13,843 nt of DNA from Desulfobacteraceae bacterium UBA5616 (GCA_002423615.1 DIKO01000115.1:13517-27359); one strand, 5' to 3'. Positions 7,651 through 13,659 are shown, counted from the first letter of the stretch. Notes: generated from the letters alone by a model not told the origin. A program made the numbers and translations.

Positions 7651-7687
7651 TGTTGCAAAAACGAACGGTGGTGTTGCGAAAAAGAAC
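7651..7687. promoter_or_regulatory. Paired 16-bp direct repeats, candidate sigma-54 enhancer (UAS)
   Basis: TGTTGCAAAAACGAAC (7651-7666) and TGTTGCGAAAAAGAAC (7672-7687) match at 14 of 16 positions and are spaced 21 bp start to start, two helical turns. They lie 169-205 bp upstream of the predicted sigma-54 start, a usual enhancer distance. A related A-rich element with the palindrome TTTCGCGAAA (7633-7642) sits beside them. They abut the 3' end of the sigma-54 activator gene and are likely its binding sites. Confidence 0.6.
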
Positions 7688-7688
7688 T

Positions 7689-9071
7689 TTACTTCAACCC
7701 ATATTTTTTCATTTTTCTCCAAAGGGACGTTCTTTCAATCCCTAGAATTTCCGCCGCACGCCGGCGTGATCCCCTGGCGATTTTAAGAACATGGGAGATG
7801 TAATCCTTTTCGACATCTTCAAGGGTCAGAGTGGAATTTTCGGAACGGTTGTAGGCGAAAAGATTTATTTCCAAAAGGTCGGACGGAAGATCCCCCGCCT
7901 GGATGGAATCTCCCGTGCATATCGCCATGGCCCGTTCCAGTATATTTTCCAGCTCCCTGACATTGCCGGGAAATACGTAATTTTCCAGAATGGACATGAC
8001 CTGGCCGGATACGGATTTTATTTTTTTTGTCGCCCTGTTCTTGAATCTGTCGTTGAATTTATCCAGAATGTGATAGATCAATAAGGGGATATCCTCCTTT
8101 CGATGCATGAGCGGCGGAAGAAGGATATTTACGACATTCAGACGGTAGTACAAATCCTGGCGGAAGAGACCTTCCGTCACCGCTTTCTTGAGGTCCTTTG
8201 ACGTCGCCGCAACGATCCTCACATCCAGGGACGTGGGGCGGGTGCCGCCCACGCGGATCAACTCACGCTCCTGAATGACCCGCAGCAATTTTGACTGCAT
8301 GGATAGAGGCATATCGGCAACTTCGTCCAAAAATAGGGTACCGCCGTTGGCGGTCTCGATCAGTCCTTTTTTCAGGCTGGCAGCACCGGTAAAGGCCTCT
8401 TTTTCATGACCGAAAAGCTCATTGTCAACAAGGCCTTCGCTGAAGGCCGCGCAGTTGAAAGCGACAAAAAGGCCCTGGGAACGGTTGCTGAACCCATGGA
8501 TGGATCGGGCCGCCAGTTCTTTCCCCGTACCGGATTCTCCGGTGATGAGCACGTTGCATTCCGTAGGGGCAATCTGCCTGATAATATCCCGGACCCGCAT
8601 CATTTTGGGGCTCATGCCGATCATCTCCGGGGATTTTACCCCGGGCTCAGATGGTTGAATTCCCTTTCTGAGGGACCTTTCCATCAAGGCCTCTTGAACC
8701 AGCGTACGCACCTGTTCCGGCGCAAAAGGCTTGGCCAGATAATGATAAGATCCCTGTTTGGTGGCATCCACCGCATCATCCAGAGATGCGAAACCGGTGA
8801 TCAGGATGACTTCCACATCCTTGGCGATGCTCTTGGCCTTTTGCATAAGGGAAAACCCGTCCATGCCCGGCATCCTGACATCGCTGATGATCAGATCGAA
8901 AGTAGATTTTTCAAGGCGCTCCAAAGCCTTTAAAGGGTTTATAAATGTCGAAACCGTATGTCCGGCCCCTTCCAGGAGGCGTCTTAAATTCTTCAGGGTC
9001 AGGGGATCGTCATCAATGACCAGGATGCTTCCGCAGAGCTGGACCGCAGCGGGGTTGATTGTCTTGTTCAT
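7689..9071 (-). CDS. Sigma-54-dependent response regulator (NtrC family)
   Basis: A 460-residue activator with three domains. The receiver (about 15-130) has phosphoacceptor D64 in ISDVRMPG, T92 and K114. The AAA+ domain (about 155-385) has Walker A GESGTGKE (178-185), Walker B GGTLFLDE (233-240), and arginines in the FRQDLYYRLN segment. The C-terminal FIS-type helix-turn-helix (about 430-460) ends in AEILGIERTSLWRKMKKYGLK-like sequence. The sigma-54-contacting loop is EAFTGA (215-220) instead of GAFTGA. I prefer ATG 9069-9071, with GAGG about 12 bases upstream; GTG 9087-9089 would add six residues but has no ribosome site. It lies upstream of and parallel to a unit with a perfect sigma-54 promoter, so it is the obvious activator (inference). 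No kinase is adjacent; the HAMP kinase at the far end of that unit is a candidate partner. Confidence 0.93.
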   Translation of the reverse strand: MNKTINPAAVQLCGSILVIDDDPLTLKNLRRLLEGAGHTVSTFINPLKALERLEKSTFDLIISDVRMPGMDGFSLMQKAKSIAKDVEVILITGFASLDDAVDATKQGSYHYLAKPFAPEQVRTLVQEALMERSLRKGIQPSEPGVKSPEMIGMSPKMMRVRDIIRQIAPTECNVLITGESGTGKELAARSIHGFSNRSQGLFVAFNCAAFSEGLVDNELFGHEKEAFTGAASLKKGLIETANGGTLFLDEVADMPLSMQSKLLRVIQERELIRVGGTRPTSLDVRIVAATSKDLKKAVTEGLFRQDLYYRLNVVNILLPPLMHRKEDIPLLIYHILDKFNDRFKNRATKKIKSVSGQVMSILENYVFPGNVRELENILERAMAICTGDSIQAGDLPSDLLEINLFAYNRSENSTLTLEDVEKDYISHVLKIARGSRRRAAEILGIERTSLWRKMKKYGLK

Positions 9072-9172
9072 GGTCGTTTTATACCTCACCCATGCGCTAT
9101 TAGTAAAGATATTTGCTGGTTTCAGGCGTCCCCTGTCGTCGCTTCGGGGAATGTTCCGGAAAAAATCATGAG

Positions 9173-9201
9173 TTGATTTTAATACCTGAAACGCCTATGT
9201 T
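9173..9201 (+). promoter_or_regulatory. Possible sigma-70 promoter for the cupin-transporter pair
   Basis: TTGATT (9173-9178), a 17-bp spacer and TATGTT (9196-9201) match the -35 and -10 boxes at four of six positions each, about 50 bp before the cupin start codon. The match is moderate. An 8-bp inverted repeat (GTTTCAGG near 9119, CCTGAAAC near 9185) flanks it and could be an operator half-site pair. Confidence 0.35.
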
Positions 9202-9253
9202 TCTGTCGGTTCACACCACCCGGTTTTTGAATTCAACCCAAGAGGAGACAACC

Positions 9254-9592
9254 ATGAAAGACATCAATCTGGAGCTCAACAAGGGCATTCCCTTTAACCT
9301 GGGAAACAATGTGGATTATGCCGACGGGTCTGTTGTCAGCAAAATTCTTCTGAAAAAAACCACCGGAAATATCACCCTTTTTTCATTTGACAAGGGACAG
9401 GGTTTGAGCGAGCATACCGCACCCTTTGACGCAGTGGTCTATATCCTTGAGGGGAGGGCTGAAATCCATATCGGCTCCGGGCTTCACACCGTCGGGACTG
9501 GAGAAATGTTGATCATGCCGGCAAACATTCCTCACGCCCTGACCGCCGGAGAACGCTTTAAAATGCTTTTGATCATGATCCGCGGGGAATAG
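9254..9592 (+). CDS. Small single-domain cupin protein
   Basis: A 112-residue protein of the conserved-barrel cupin type (Cupin_2-like). ATG 9254-9256 is chosen because AGAGGAGA ends five bases before it; the frame is open back to 9113 without ribosome signals. Motif 1 lies around GQGLSEHTAPFDAVVYILEG (48-67) and motif 2 around GEMLIMPANIPHAL (83-96). Motif 1 has H53 but lacks the second His of a classic HxH, and H94 of motif 2 is present, so any metal site is reduced. Small cupins of this kind are usually binding or sensing proteins, or poorly defined enzymes. Its stop touches the MFS transporter, so it is probably cotranscribed and may act on or sense the transported compound (inference). 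Confidence 0.87.
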   Translation: MKDINLELNKGIPFNLGNNVDYADGSVVSKILLKKTTGNITLFSFDKGQGLSEHTAPFDAVVYILEGRAEIHIGSGLHTVGTGEMLIMPANIPHALTAGERFKMLLIMIRGE

Positions 9593-9609
9593 TGACCGGC
9601 GAAAGAATT

Positions 9610-10923
9610 ATGAATCCGAAAACCGAAAACCGGATTAAACCGGCCATATACTATGGCTGGATTATCCTTTTTGTGGCATTTATCACCCTGGGCGTCGCCT
9701 TCGGGGTATGGTATTCCTTTTCCGTATTCATCATTTCCATCATCCGGGAATTCGGCTGGACCCGGGCTGAAGCATCCAGCATATTTTCCCTTTTTATCCT
9801 TTCCCAGGCTCTGATGGGGTACGGTGCAGGGTATCTCCAGGATCGCATGGGACCGAGAATCGTCGTTCCCCTGGGAGCGGTTTTTCTCGCCATCGCATTG
9901 GCCTTGACCAGCCGCGCGCAGAATCTGTGGCAGTTTCAGCTCACCTACGGCATTCTGGCCGGCTGCGGCATAAGCTTTCTGGGCTTTGTTTCCCACTCCG
10001 CCTTTCTTCCCAGATGGTTTGAACGAAAACGCGGTCTTGCCCTGGGCATCGCCATGTCCGGTATCGGTTTCGGCATGCTCCTTGTGGTGCCTTATGTGGA
10101 ACGGCTGATTGCTGCCCATGGGTGGAGAAACGCCTACCTGTATCTGGCCTGTTTTGTTTTGTTTTTTGTCGGTCCCATCAATCTTGTGTTCAACCGCCGG
10201 GAACCCGCTCAAGTGAACCAGTATCCAGACGGGGATCCTCCGGATGCCGAATTTTCGGGCGATCATCCGAAAAGGGGTTTAAGGGTGGTCGACCCTGAAT
10301 GGGCCGCCGTGGATTGGAATTTGAAAAACGCCTTCAAGACCCGCCGGTTCTGGATTCTCATGGCGATGTTTTTTTCCGTATCCTTCGCCAACCAGAGCAT
10401 TCTTCTCCACTCCGTTTCCGCCATGGTGGATTCGGGCATAGACAGCAAGGCCGCTGCTTATTTTTTCGGTATCGCCGGCATTTCAGGCTCCGCCGGAAAA
10501 ATACTGTTCGGCTATCTTTCGGATATCCTGGGACGGGAAAAAACAAAACTCATCGCCGATGTGATGGCCGCCATCGGCATCGGTGCGCTTATGGCCATAT
10601 CTATTTTCAAAGGCCCGCTTCCACTTCTTTTCGGTCTTTTTTTCGGCATGGGATACGGGGCTGTGGCACCCCTGATTCCGGCGATCACCGCGGATATCTT
10701 TCTGGGTAAAGATTTTGGGGAAATTTTTGCCGTTATCGCCTTTGGCGGCGGCATAGGGGGTGCAGTGGGGGCCTATGCCACCGGGCTGCTCCGGGATCTG
10801 GCCGGATCTTACGAACTTGCTTTTATAACCTGTATCGTCCTGATTTTTGCCTCATGCCTGATGGTTTACCTGGCGGCTCCGGGCAAAGTGAGAAAACCGG
10901 TCAAAGAGGTGCAGAATCCGTAA
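9610..10923 (+). CDS. MFS transporter, oxalate:formate antiporter (OFA)-like family
   Basis: A 437-residue 12-helix major facilitator. The start KPAIYYGWIILFVAFI, the loop YLQDRMGPR (MFS motif-A-like) after TM2, and FGYLSDILGREKTK after TM8 fit the OFA/monocarboxylate-type MFS group. A hydrophilic loop (about residues 200-240) separates the two six-helix halves. The substrate is probably a small carboxylate, but sequence alone does not settle it. The start is ambiguous: ATG 9610 is preferred, while GTG 9592 overlaps the last base of the cupin stop codon and would couple the two genes. It converges with the minus-strand gene ending at 10940, leaving 16 bp in which no clear terminator is visible. 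Confidence 0.88.
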   Translation: MNPKTENRIKPAIYYGWIILFVAFITLGVAFGVWYSFSVFIISIIREFGWTRAEASSIFSLFILSQALMGYGAGYLQDRMGPRIVVPLGAVFLAIALALTSRAQNLWQFQLTYGILAGCGISFLGFVSHSAFLPRWFERKRGLALGIAMSGIGFGMLLVVPYVERLIAAHGWRNAYLYLACFVLFFVGPINLVFNRREPAQVNQYPDGDPPDAEFSGDHPKRGLRVVDPEWAAVDWNLKNAFKTRRFWILMAMFFSVSFANQSILLHSVSAMVDSGIDSKAAAYFFGIAGISGSAGKILFGYLSDILGREKTKLIADVMAAIGIGALMAISIFKGPLPLLFGLFFGMGYGAVAPLIPAITADIFLGKDFGEIFAVIAFGGGIGGAVGAYATGLLRDLAGSYELAFITCIVLIFASCLMVYLAAPGKVRKPVKEVQNP

Positions 10924-10939
10924 ATCAAGCATTCGACTT

Positions 10940-11788
10940 TCATTCTTTTACAACCCGCAGGCGATGGGTGGTTTTCAGCCTTTCCCACAGGGACCTCAGA
11001 ATGACGTCCGGAATATTCTCCACCCTGAGGGTTTTTTGACCGGTTTTCCGCCGGCAGGATTCCACCAGGGGTTCATTACCGGTCCATAATCCAAAAAAGT
11101 CGCTGATATGCCTGCCCACGGTATTGTACAGAGAGCCCAGTTCTCCGAGGGTCATGTTGGCGATGATCACCCTGTCCTTCAGCGGCAAATCCGACAGGAG
11201 AATTTCAAGAGCCTCCTCGAGGGTTTCGGGGTGTTTCGGGGTAGTACGCCGAAGGTCCATCCTGACCGGATCACGACGCTCCGCATACCCGAGATAGATA
11301 ACGCTTTCCAGAATATCCGTCACATCCCTTGAAATATCGCTGGTTTCTTCGGTGTCACCGGCGACATAAAGGGTTTCAATATTCTCTTCCGCTATCCATT
11401 TGCAGATATTTAAAGCGGCCTCAAATTTCGACACTCTGCCGAGATCGATGTAGAAGAAGGGTTTTTGTCCATCTCCTGCCAATTTTTCGAGTTGGGCAAG
11501 TTTCCCGGAAGCGTCTCCCCTCAAGACCAGTAAGACGCCGTCGGATTCCTCCACATTTTTTCGAACCGATAAGATTACGTCTTCCGCCTCCACGGATTTC
11601 AACTCATATTTCGGGGCCAGTTCATTTCCGTTTGCCGTAGAAGTCCATCCCCCATGGGGAATTTCCAGTTTAACAGCCGTATCAAGGGCAGCCCGTTCCG
11701 CACTGGTCAGGCCGCCGGATATCAATTTTCGCAGCACGGCGTTTTCTCCCTTCGCAGTATGTCCTTTCTTTGTGTATGGAGTGGTCAT
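10940..11788 (-). CDS. Putative molybdenum-carrier-like domain fused to DUF6794-type domain
   Basis: A 282-residue soluble protein. Residues about 20-165 resemble the putative molybdenum carrier family (PF12694 type, distant to lysine-decarboxylase/Rossmann-like carriers): KLISGGLTSAERAALDTAV, IPHGGWTS, and later GVLLVLRGD and ETLYVAGD. The hallmark SGGQTGxDRAALD is altered here to SGGLTSAERAALD. Residues about 185-282 match what I recall as DUF6794: PETLEEALEILLSDLPLKD, GLWTGNEPLVESCRR and the end LWERLKTTHRLRVVK. No reaction is established for this combination, and metal binding is not shown. ATG 11786-11788 has no clear ribosome site, so the exact start is uncertain. It is monocistronic and convergent with the MFS transporter. 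Confidence 0.78.
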   Translation of the reverse strand: MTTPYTKKGHTAKGENAVLRKLISGGLTSAERAALDTAVKLEIPHGGWTSTANGNELAPKYELKSVEAEDVILSVRKNVEESDGVLLVLRGDASGKLAQLEKLAGDGQKPFFYIDLGRVSKFEAALNICKWIAEENIETLYVAGDTEETSDISRDVTDILESVIYLGYAERRDPVRMDLRRTTPKHPETLEEALEILLSDLPLKDRVIIANMTLGELGSLYNTVGRHISDFFGLWTGNEPLVESCRRKTGQKTLRVENIPDVILRSLWERLKTTHRLRVVKE

Positions 11789-12008
11789 GCCGGCGCATAA
11801 AAGACCGGACCCGGCCCATTATTTTAATCCTGTTTTAAGTTGACACATCCAAGCTGCATTGCGGTTAGTTGACTTATTTTTATTGTTTTTCAAATGACTT
11901 ATATCGCATTTTATGTTTTTCGATAAATATATACCAATCCGATGAATAATCAAGGCAGATAATGACACAGGGCCAATTTACCCGAAAACCTGTCAATCGC
12001 CTATTCGC

Positions 12009-12023
12009 AGGTCAAATTGACCT
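12009..12023. promoter_or_regulatory. 15-bp dyad, possible operator
   Basis: AGGTCAA-A-TTGACCT is a perfect inverted repeat about the central A. Its position just upstream of TATAAT would suit an activator or repressor site, but no gene starts within 160 bp, so its target is unclear. Confidence 0.4.
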
Positions 12024-12082
12024 AATAATATAATGTATGTGCCTAAAAATAAGGATTTTGAATGGCCAAACCGCAAGTAAAT

Positions 12083-12111
12083 TCAGCGGACCCAAAGGGC
12101 CGGGCCGCTGA
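12083..12111. repeat. Nested hairpin in the intergenic region
   Basis: TCAGCGG (12083-12089) pairs with CCGCTGA (12105-12111), and CCC-AAA-GGG (12091-12099) forms an inner stem. AT-rich flanks extend the pairing imperfectly. It may be a dispersed repeat or a weak terminator; genome-wide copies would tell. Confidence 0.35.
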
Positions 12112-12137
12112 TTAATTCGCTGGCCGTATAGATACAT

Positions 12138-12166
12138 TTGCCATGGTCCGAAATGTGGATTATGAT
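12138..12166 (+). promoter_or_regulatory. Sigma-70 promoter of the double ribbon-helix-helix gene
   Basis: TTGCCA (12138-12143), a 17-bp spacer and TATGAT (12161-12166) match the -35 and -10 boxes at five of six positions each. The gene starts at 12199. The -10 box lies inside a 34-bp dyad, a typical layout for autorepression. Confidence 0.75.
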
Positions 12167-12185
12167 AGCTATCAAAAGCCACATT
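12152..12185. promoter_or_regulatory. 34-bp dyad, candidate autoregulatory operator
   Basis: Around the perfect core TGATAGCTATCA (12163-12174), outer arms AATGTGG (12152-12158) and CCACATT (12179-12185) share the same centre; 15 of the 17 pairs match. The dyad covers the -10 box and ends three bases before GGAGG. It could be the binding site of the DNA-binding protein encoded next. Part of it may also fold as a leader hairpin in the message. Confidence 0.65.
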
Positions 12186-12198
12186 ATGGAGGAGCCCT

Positions 12199-12486
12199 AT
12201 GAGAACCATTCAGATGACCCTTGATGACGATTTGGTCAAAGCTGTCGACCGCGTTTCAAAGGAACTCCACATGAGCCGTTCTGCTTTCGCAAGAAAGGCG
12301 CTTCGTGAAGCGCTTGCCCGTTATAGTATGGGCAAAACATCCACAATCAGGGCTCGAATCGAGCCCGATTTAAAGGGCAAAGCTGAGCAAATATTAGAGC
12401 AGCTTGGGCTTACTACAACTCAGGCAATCACCTTGTTTTATAAACAGCTTGACGAACAATTGATACCTGCAGGGCTTTGGGCTTAG
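12199..12486 (+). CDS. Double ribbon-helix-helix protein (MazE/CopG-like plus RelB/DinJ-like), orphan antitoxin
   Basis: A 95-residue DNA-binding protein. Residues 1-42 form a ribbon-helix-helix of the CopG/MazE type (IQMTLDDDLVKAVDRVSKEL, then MSRSAFARKALREALARY). Residues 44-82 form a second one of the RelB/DinJ type (STIRARIEPDLKGKAEQILE, QLGLTTTQAITLFYKQ). After LFYKQ the usual RelB ending is replaced by LDEQLIPAGLWA, so the toxin-binding tail of both parent families appears to be missing. ATG 12199-12201 has a strong GGAGGAG. No PemK/MazF or RelE toxin gene is visible on either side; a membrane protein gene follows 39 bp later. It probably binds the overlapping dyad and represses itself (inference). 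M44 may mark the start of the former RelB gene. Confidence 0.85.
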   Translation: MRTIQMTLDDDLVKAVDRVSKELHMSRSAFARKALREALARYSMGKTSTIRARIEPDLKGKAEQILEQLGLTTTQAITLFYKQLDEQLIPAGLWA

Positions 12487-12525
12487 ACGATGAAATTGGG
12501 CGTAAATTGAGAAAGGAGGTCGGCA

Positions 12526-12774
12526 ATGGGAATTCTATCCTGGATCGTTATGGGGTTAATCGTTGGTTTGCTCGCAAAATTCATCATGCCCGGCGATGAC
12601 CCTGGAGGACTGATTATTACTGTCCTGATCGGAATTGCGGGCGCCTTCGTCGGCGGTTTTATCGGCTCCTTTCTGGGGCTCGGGACGGTCACGGGATTTA
12701 ATGTGGGGAGTATCCTGCTCGCGACCGGCGGCGCTGTTCTTCTATTGATATTGTACCGGGTCATCAAGAGATAA
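12526..12774 (+). CDS. GlsB/YeaQ/YmgE-family stress-response membrane protein
   Basis: An 82-residue, very hydrophobic protein with three membrane helices (about 3-20, 28-52 and 59-78) rich in glycine. The start MGILSWIVMGLIVGLLAKFI, the loop MPGDDPGG and the glycine-zipper-like GIAGAFVGGFIGSFLG are typical of the GlsB/YeaQ/YmgE (transglycosylase-associated protein) family; members are of similar length. It acts in the inner membrane; in other bacteria the family is linked to general or envelope stress, but the biochemical role is unsettled. An excellent ribosome site (GAAAGGAGG) precedes ATG 12526. It lies 39 bp after the ribbon-helix-helix gene without an obvious separate promoter and may be under the same autoregulated promoter (inference). 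Confidence 0.9.
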   Translation: MGILSWIVMGLIVGLLAKFIMPGDDPGGLIITVLIGIAGAFVGGFIGSFLGLGTVTGFNVGSILLATGGAVLLLILYRVIKR

Positions 12775-12803
12775 TCCTATTACGGTGGCCCATTCATATA
12801 ATC

Positions 12804-12833
12804 TTGACAAAATCAATTTCCCCGTGCTTTAAA
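12804..12833 (+). promoter_or_regulatory. Sigma-70 promoter upstream of the small cysteine protein and efpL
   Basis: A perfect TTGACA (12804-12809) is followed after 18 bp by TTTAAA (12828-12833), matching the -10 consensus at four of six positions. It lies about 50 bp before the 47-codon gene at 12886. It is the best promoter for the efpL transcript. Confidence 0.6.
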
Positions 12834-12885
12834 GTGCGTCGATATCAGTGCGCAGAACAATGCCGCGAACCCTAATGGAAACCCC

Positions 12886-13029
12886 ATGGCCACCATCTAT
12901 TGTACATTTTTGAAAAAAAACCGGGTGCGGCAGATTGATACAGCGGTTTGCGAAAGGTGCAAAAAAATTAAAAAGTGTCCTGATTATCGTCAGTGGAAAC
13001 AGATGCGCCTCTTTAACGACATTAAATAA
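12886..13029 (+). CDS. Small four-cysteine protein (47 residues) upstream of efpL
   Basis: ATG 12886 opens a 47-codon frame ending at TAA 13027-13029. The protein has C6 near the start (IYCTFLKK), then V-C22-E-R-C25 and C31-P, followed by an aromatic/basic stretch (DYRQWKQMR). The CxxC plus two further cysteines could bind one zinc ion, as in small zinc ribbons. It is highly basic, compatible with RNA, ribosome or DNA contact. No strong ribosome site is seen before the ATG. Its stop codon overlaps the TAAGGAG ribosome site of efpL, and efpL starts 10 bases later, so the two are probably translated from the same message with possible coupling. I do not recognise a named family. The frame could be chance, but the cysteine spacing, the promoter and the tight link to efpL support a real gene. 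Confidence 0.6.
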   Translation: MATIYCTFLKKNRVRQIDTAVCERCKKIKKCPDYRQWKQMRLFNDIK

Positions 13030-13039
13030 GGAGCAGAAT

Positions 13040-13612
13040 TTGCCCAAAGCGTGCAATTTAAAAAAAGGGCATGTCGTCAGCATAAATAATTTGCCCTATC
13101 AGGTTAAACAGGTCGAGGTCCATACCCCGTCGGCCCGGGGGGCCAATACCCTTTACAAGGTCCGGTTCAACTGTGTTTCCACGGGGCAAAAACTGGATCA
13201 AACGTTTAAGGGGAATGATTTTCTGGAAGATATCGATCTTGTGAAACGTCAGGCGGACTTCTTGTACAGGGACCAGAAACTTTATACCTTTATGGACAAT
13301 GATAATTACGAACAATACACCCTGGCCGAAGATTATCTGGAAGATCAGGCTCCCTGGCTTACGGATGGGCTTCAGGGAATTGCCGTCCTCCTGCAGAATG
13401 GTGTCCCCCTCTGTATCGAACTTCCCAGTTCGATTGAGGTTGAGATCGTCGAAACCGCTCCACCCATCAAAGGTGCATCCGTCACCAGCAGAACAAAACC
13501 GGCCGTCCTGGCAAACGGCATCACGGTTCAGGTCCCCGAATACATCTCCGTCGGGGACGTCATCCAGGTCAACACCGAAACCGGAAAATATATGTCCCGG
13601 GTAAAATCTTGA
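13040..13612 (+). CDS. efpL: Elongation factor P-like protein EfpL (YeiP family)
   Basis: A 190-residue translation factor. TTG 13040 is chosen because AAGGAG ends six bases upstream and the protein then begins MPKACNLKKGHVV, as in YeiP/EfpL; the frame is open further back, but that extension does not look like the family. It has three beta-barrel domains: KOW-like N-domain (1-65), OB domain (about 70-128) and a C-terminal OB domain (about 130-190) with VETAPPIKGASVTSRTKPA and IQVPEYISVGD. The loop entering the peptidyl-transferase centre reads TPSARGAN with R33 at the tip, where canonical EF-P carries a modifiable lysine. EfpL proteins help ribosomes pass difficult proline-containing motifs, and the Arg tip needs no EpmA-type modification. 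It follows a 47-codon cysteine protein and is followed by a terminator-like repeat. Confidence 0.95.
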   Translation: MPKACNLKKGHVVSINNLPYQVKQVEVHTPSARGANTLYKVRFNCVSTGQKLDQTFKGNDFLEDIDLVKRQADFLYRDQKLYTFMDNDNYEQYTLAEDYLEDQAPWLTDGLQGIAVLLQNGVPLCIELPSSIEVEIVETAPPIKGASVTSRTKPAVLANGITVQVPEYISVGDVIQVNTETGKYMSRVKS

Positions 13613-13659
13613 AAATGAGCCCCTTTCTCCCGTTCTGAAACTTTGGGGCTTTCATTTTC
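13611..13659 (+). terminator. Terminator-like inverted repeat at the end of efpL
   Basis: GAAAATGAGCCCC (13611-13623), overlapping the efpL stop codon, pairs with GGGGCTTTCATTTTC (13645-13659) apart from a 2-nt bulge, with a 21-nt loop. The distal arm is T-rich (CATTTTCT). It is plausible as the end of the efpL transcript, though the loop is long. Confidence 0.5.

Larger units (their letters stand above)
11789..12137. other. AT-rich intergenic region with inverted repeats
   Basis: There is no credible gene in this stretch. It contains an exact 15-bp dyad AGGTCAAATTGACCT (12009-12023), five bases before a TATAAT box (12029-12034) that has no -35 box at normal spacing. It also contains a nested hairpin (12083-12111) and the direct repeat TGACTTAT (near 11870 and 11895). 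An isolated TTGACA (11840-11845) has no good -10 partner. The 17-codon frame at 12062 lacks a ribosome site. It looks like a regulatory or relic region rather than coding DNA. Confidence 0.55.

Noticed and set aside
9592..10266. Long minus-strand frame opposite the MFS transporter
   Set aside because: It is a shadow of the transporter; the composition is unnatural and the sense strand clearly encodes a 12-helix protein.
11840..11845. TTGACA as a -35 box
   Set aside because: No acceptable -10 box lies at 16-18 bp, and no gene starts downstream within 350 bp.
12012..12209. 65-codon minus-strand frame over the ribbon-helix-helix promoter
   Set aside because: It covers the promoter, dyad and intergenic hairpin, has no ribosome site and resembles no protein family.
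12829..13083. 84-codon minus-strand frame opposite the small cysteine protein
   Set aside because: It lacks a ribosome site and runs through the efpL start. The + strand frame has better promoter and operon context.
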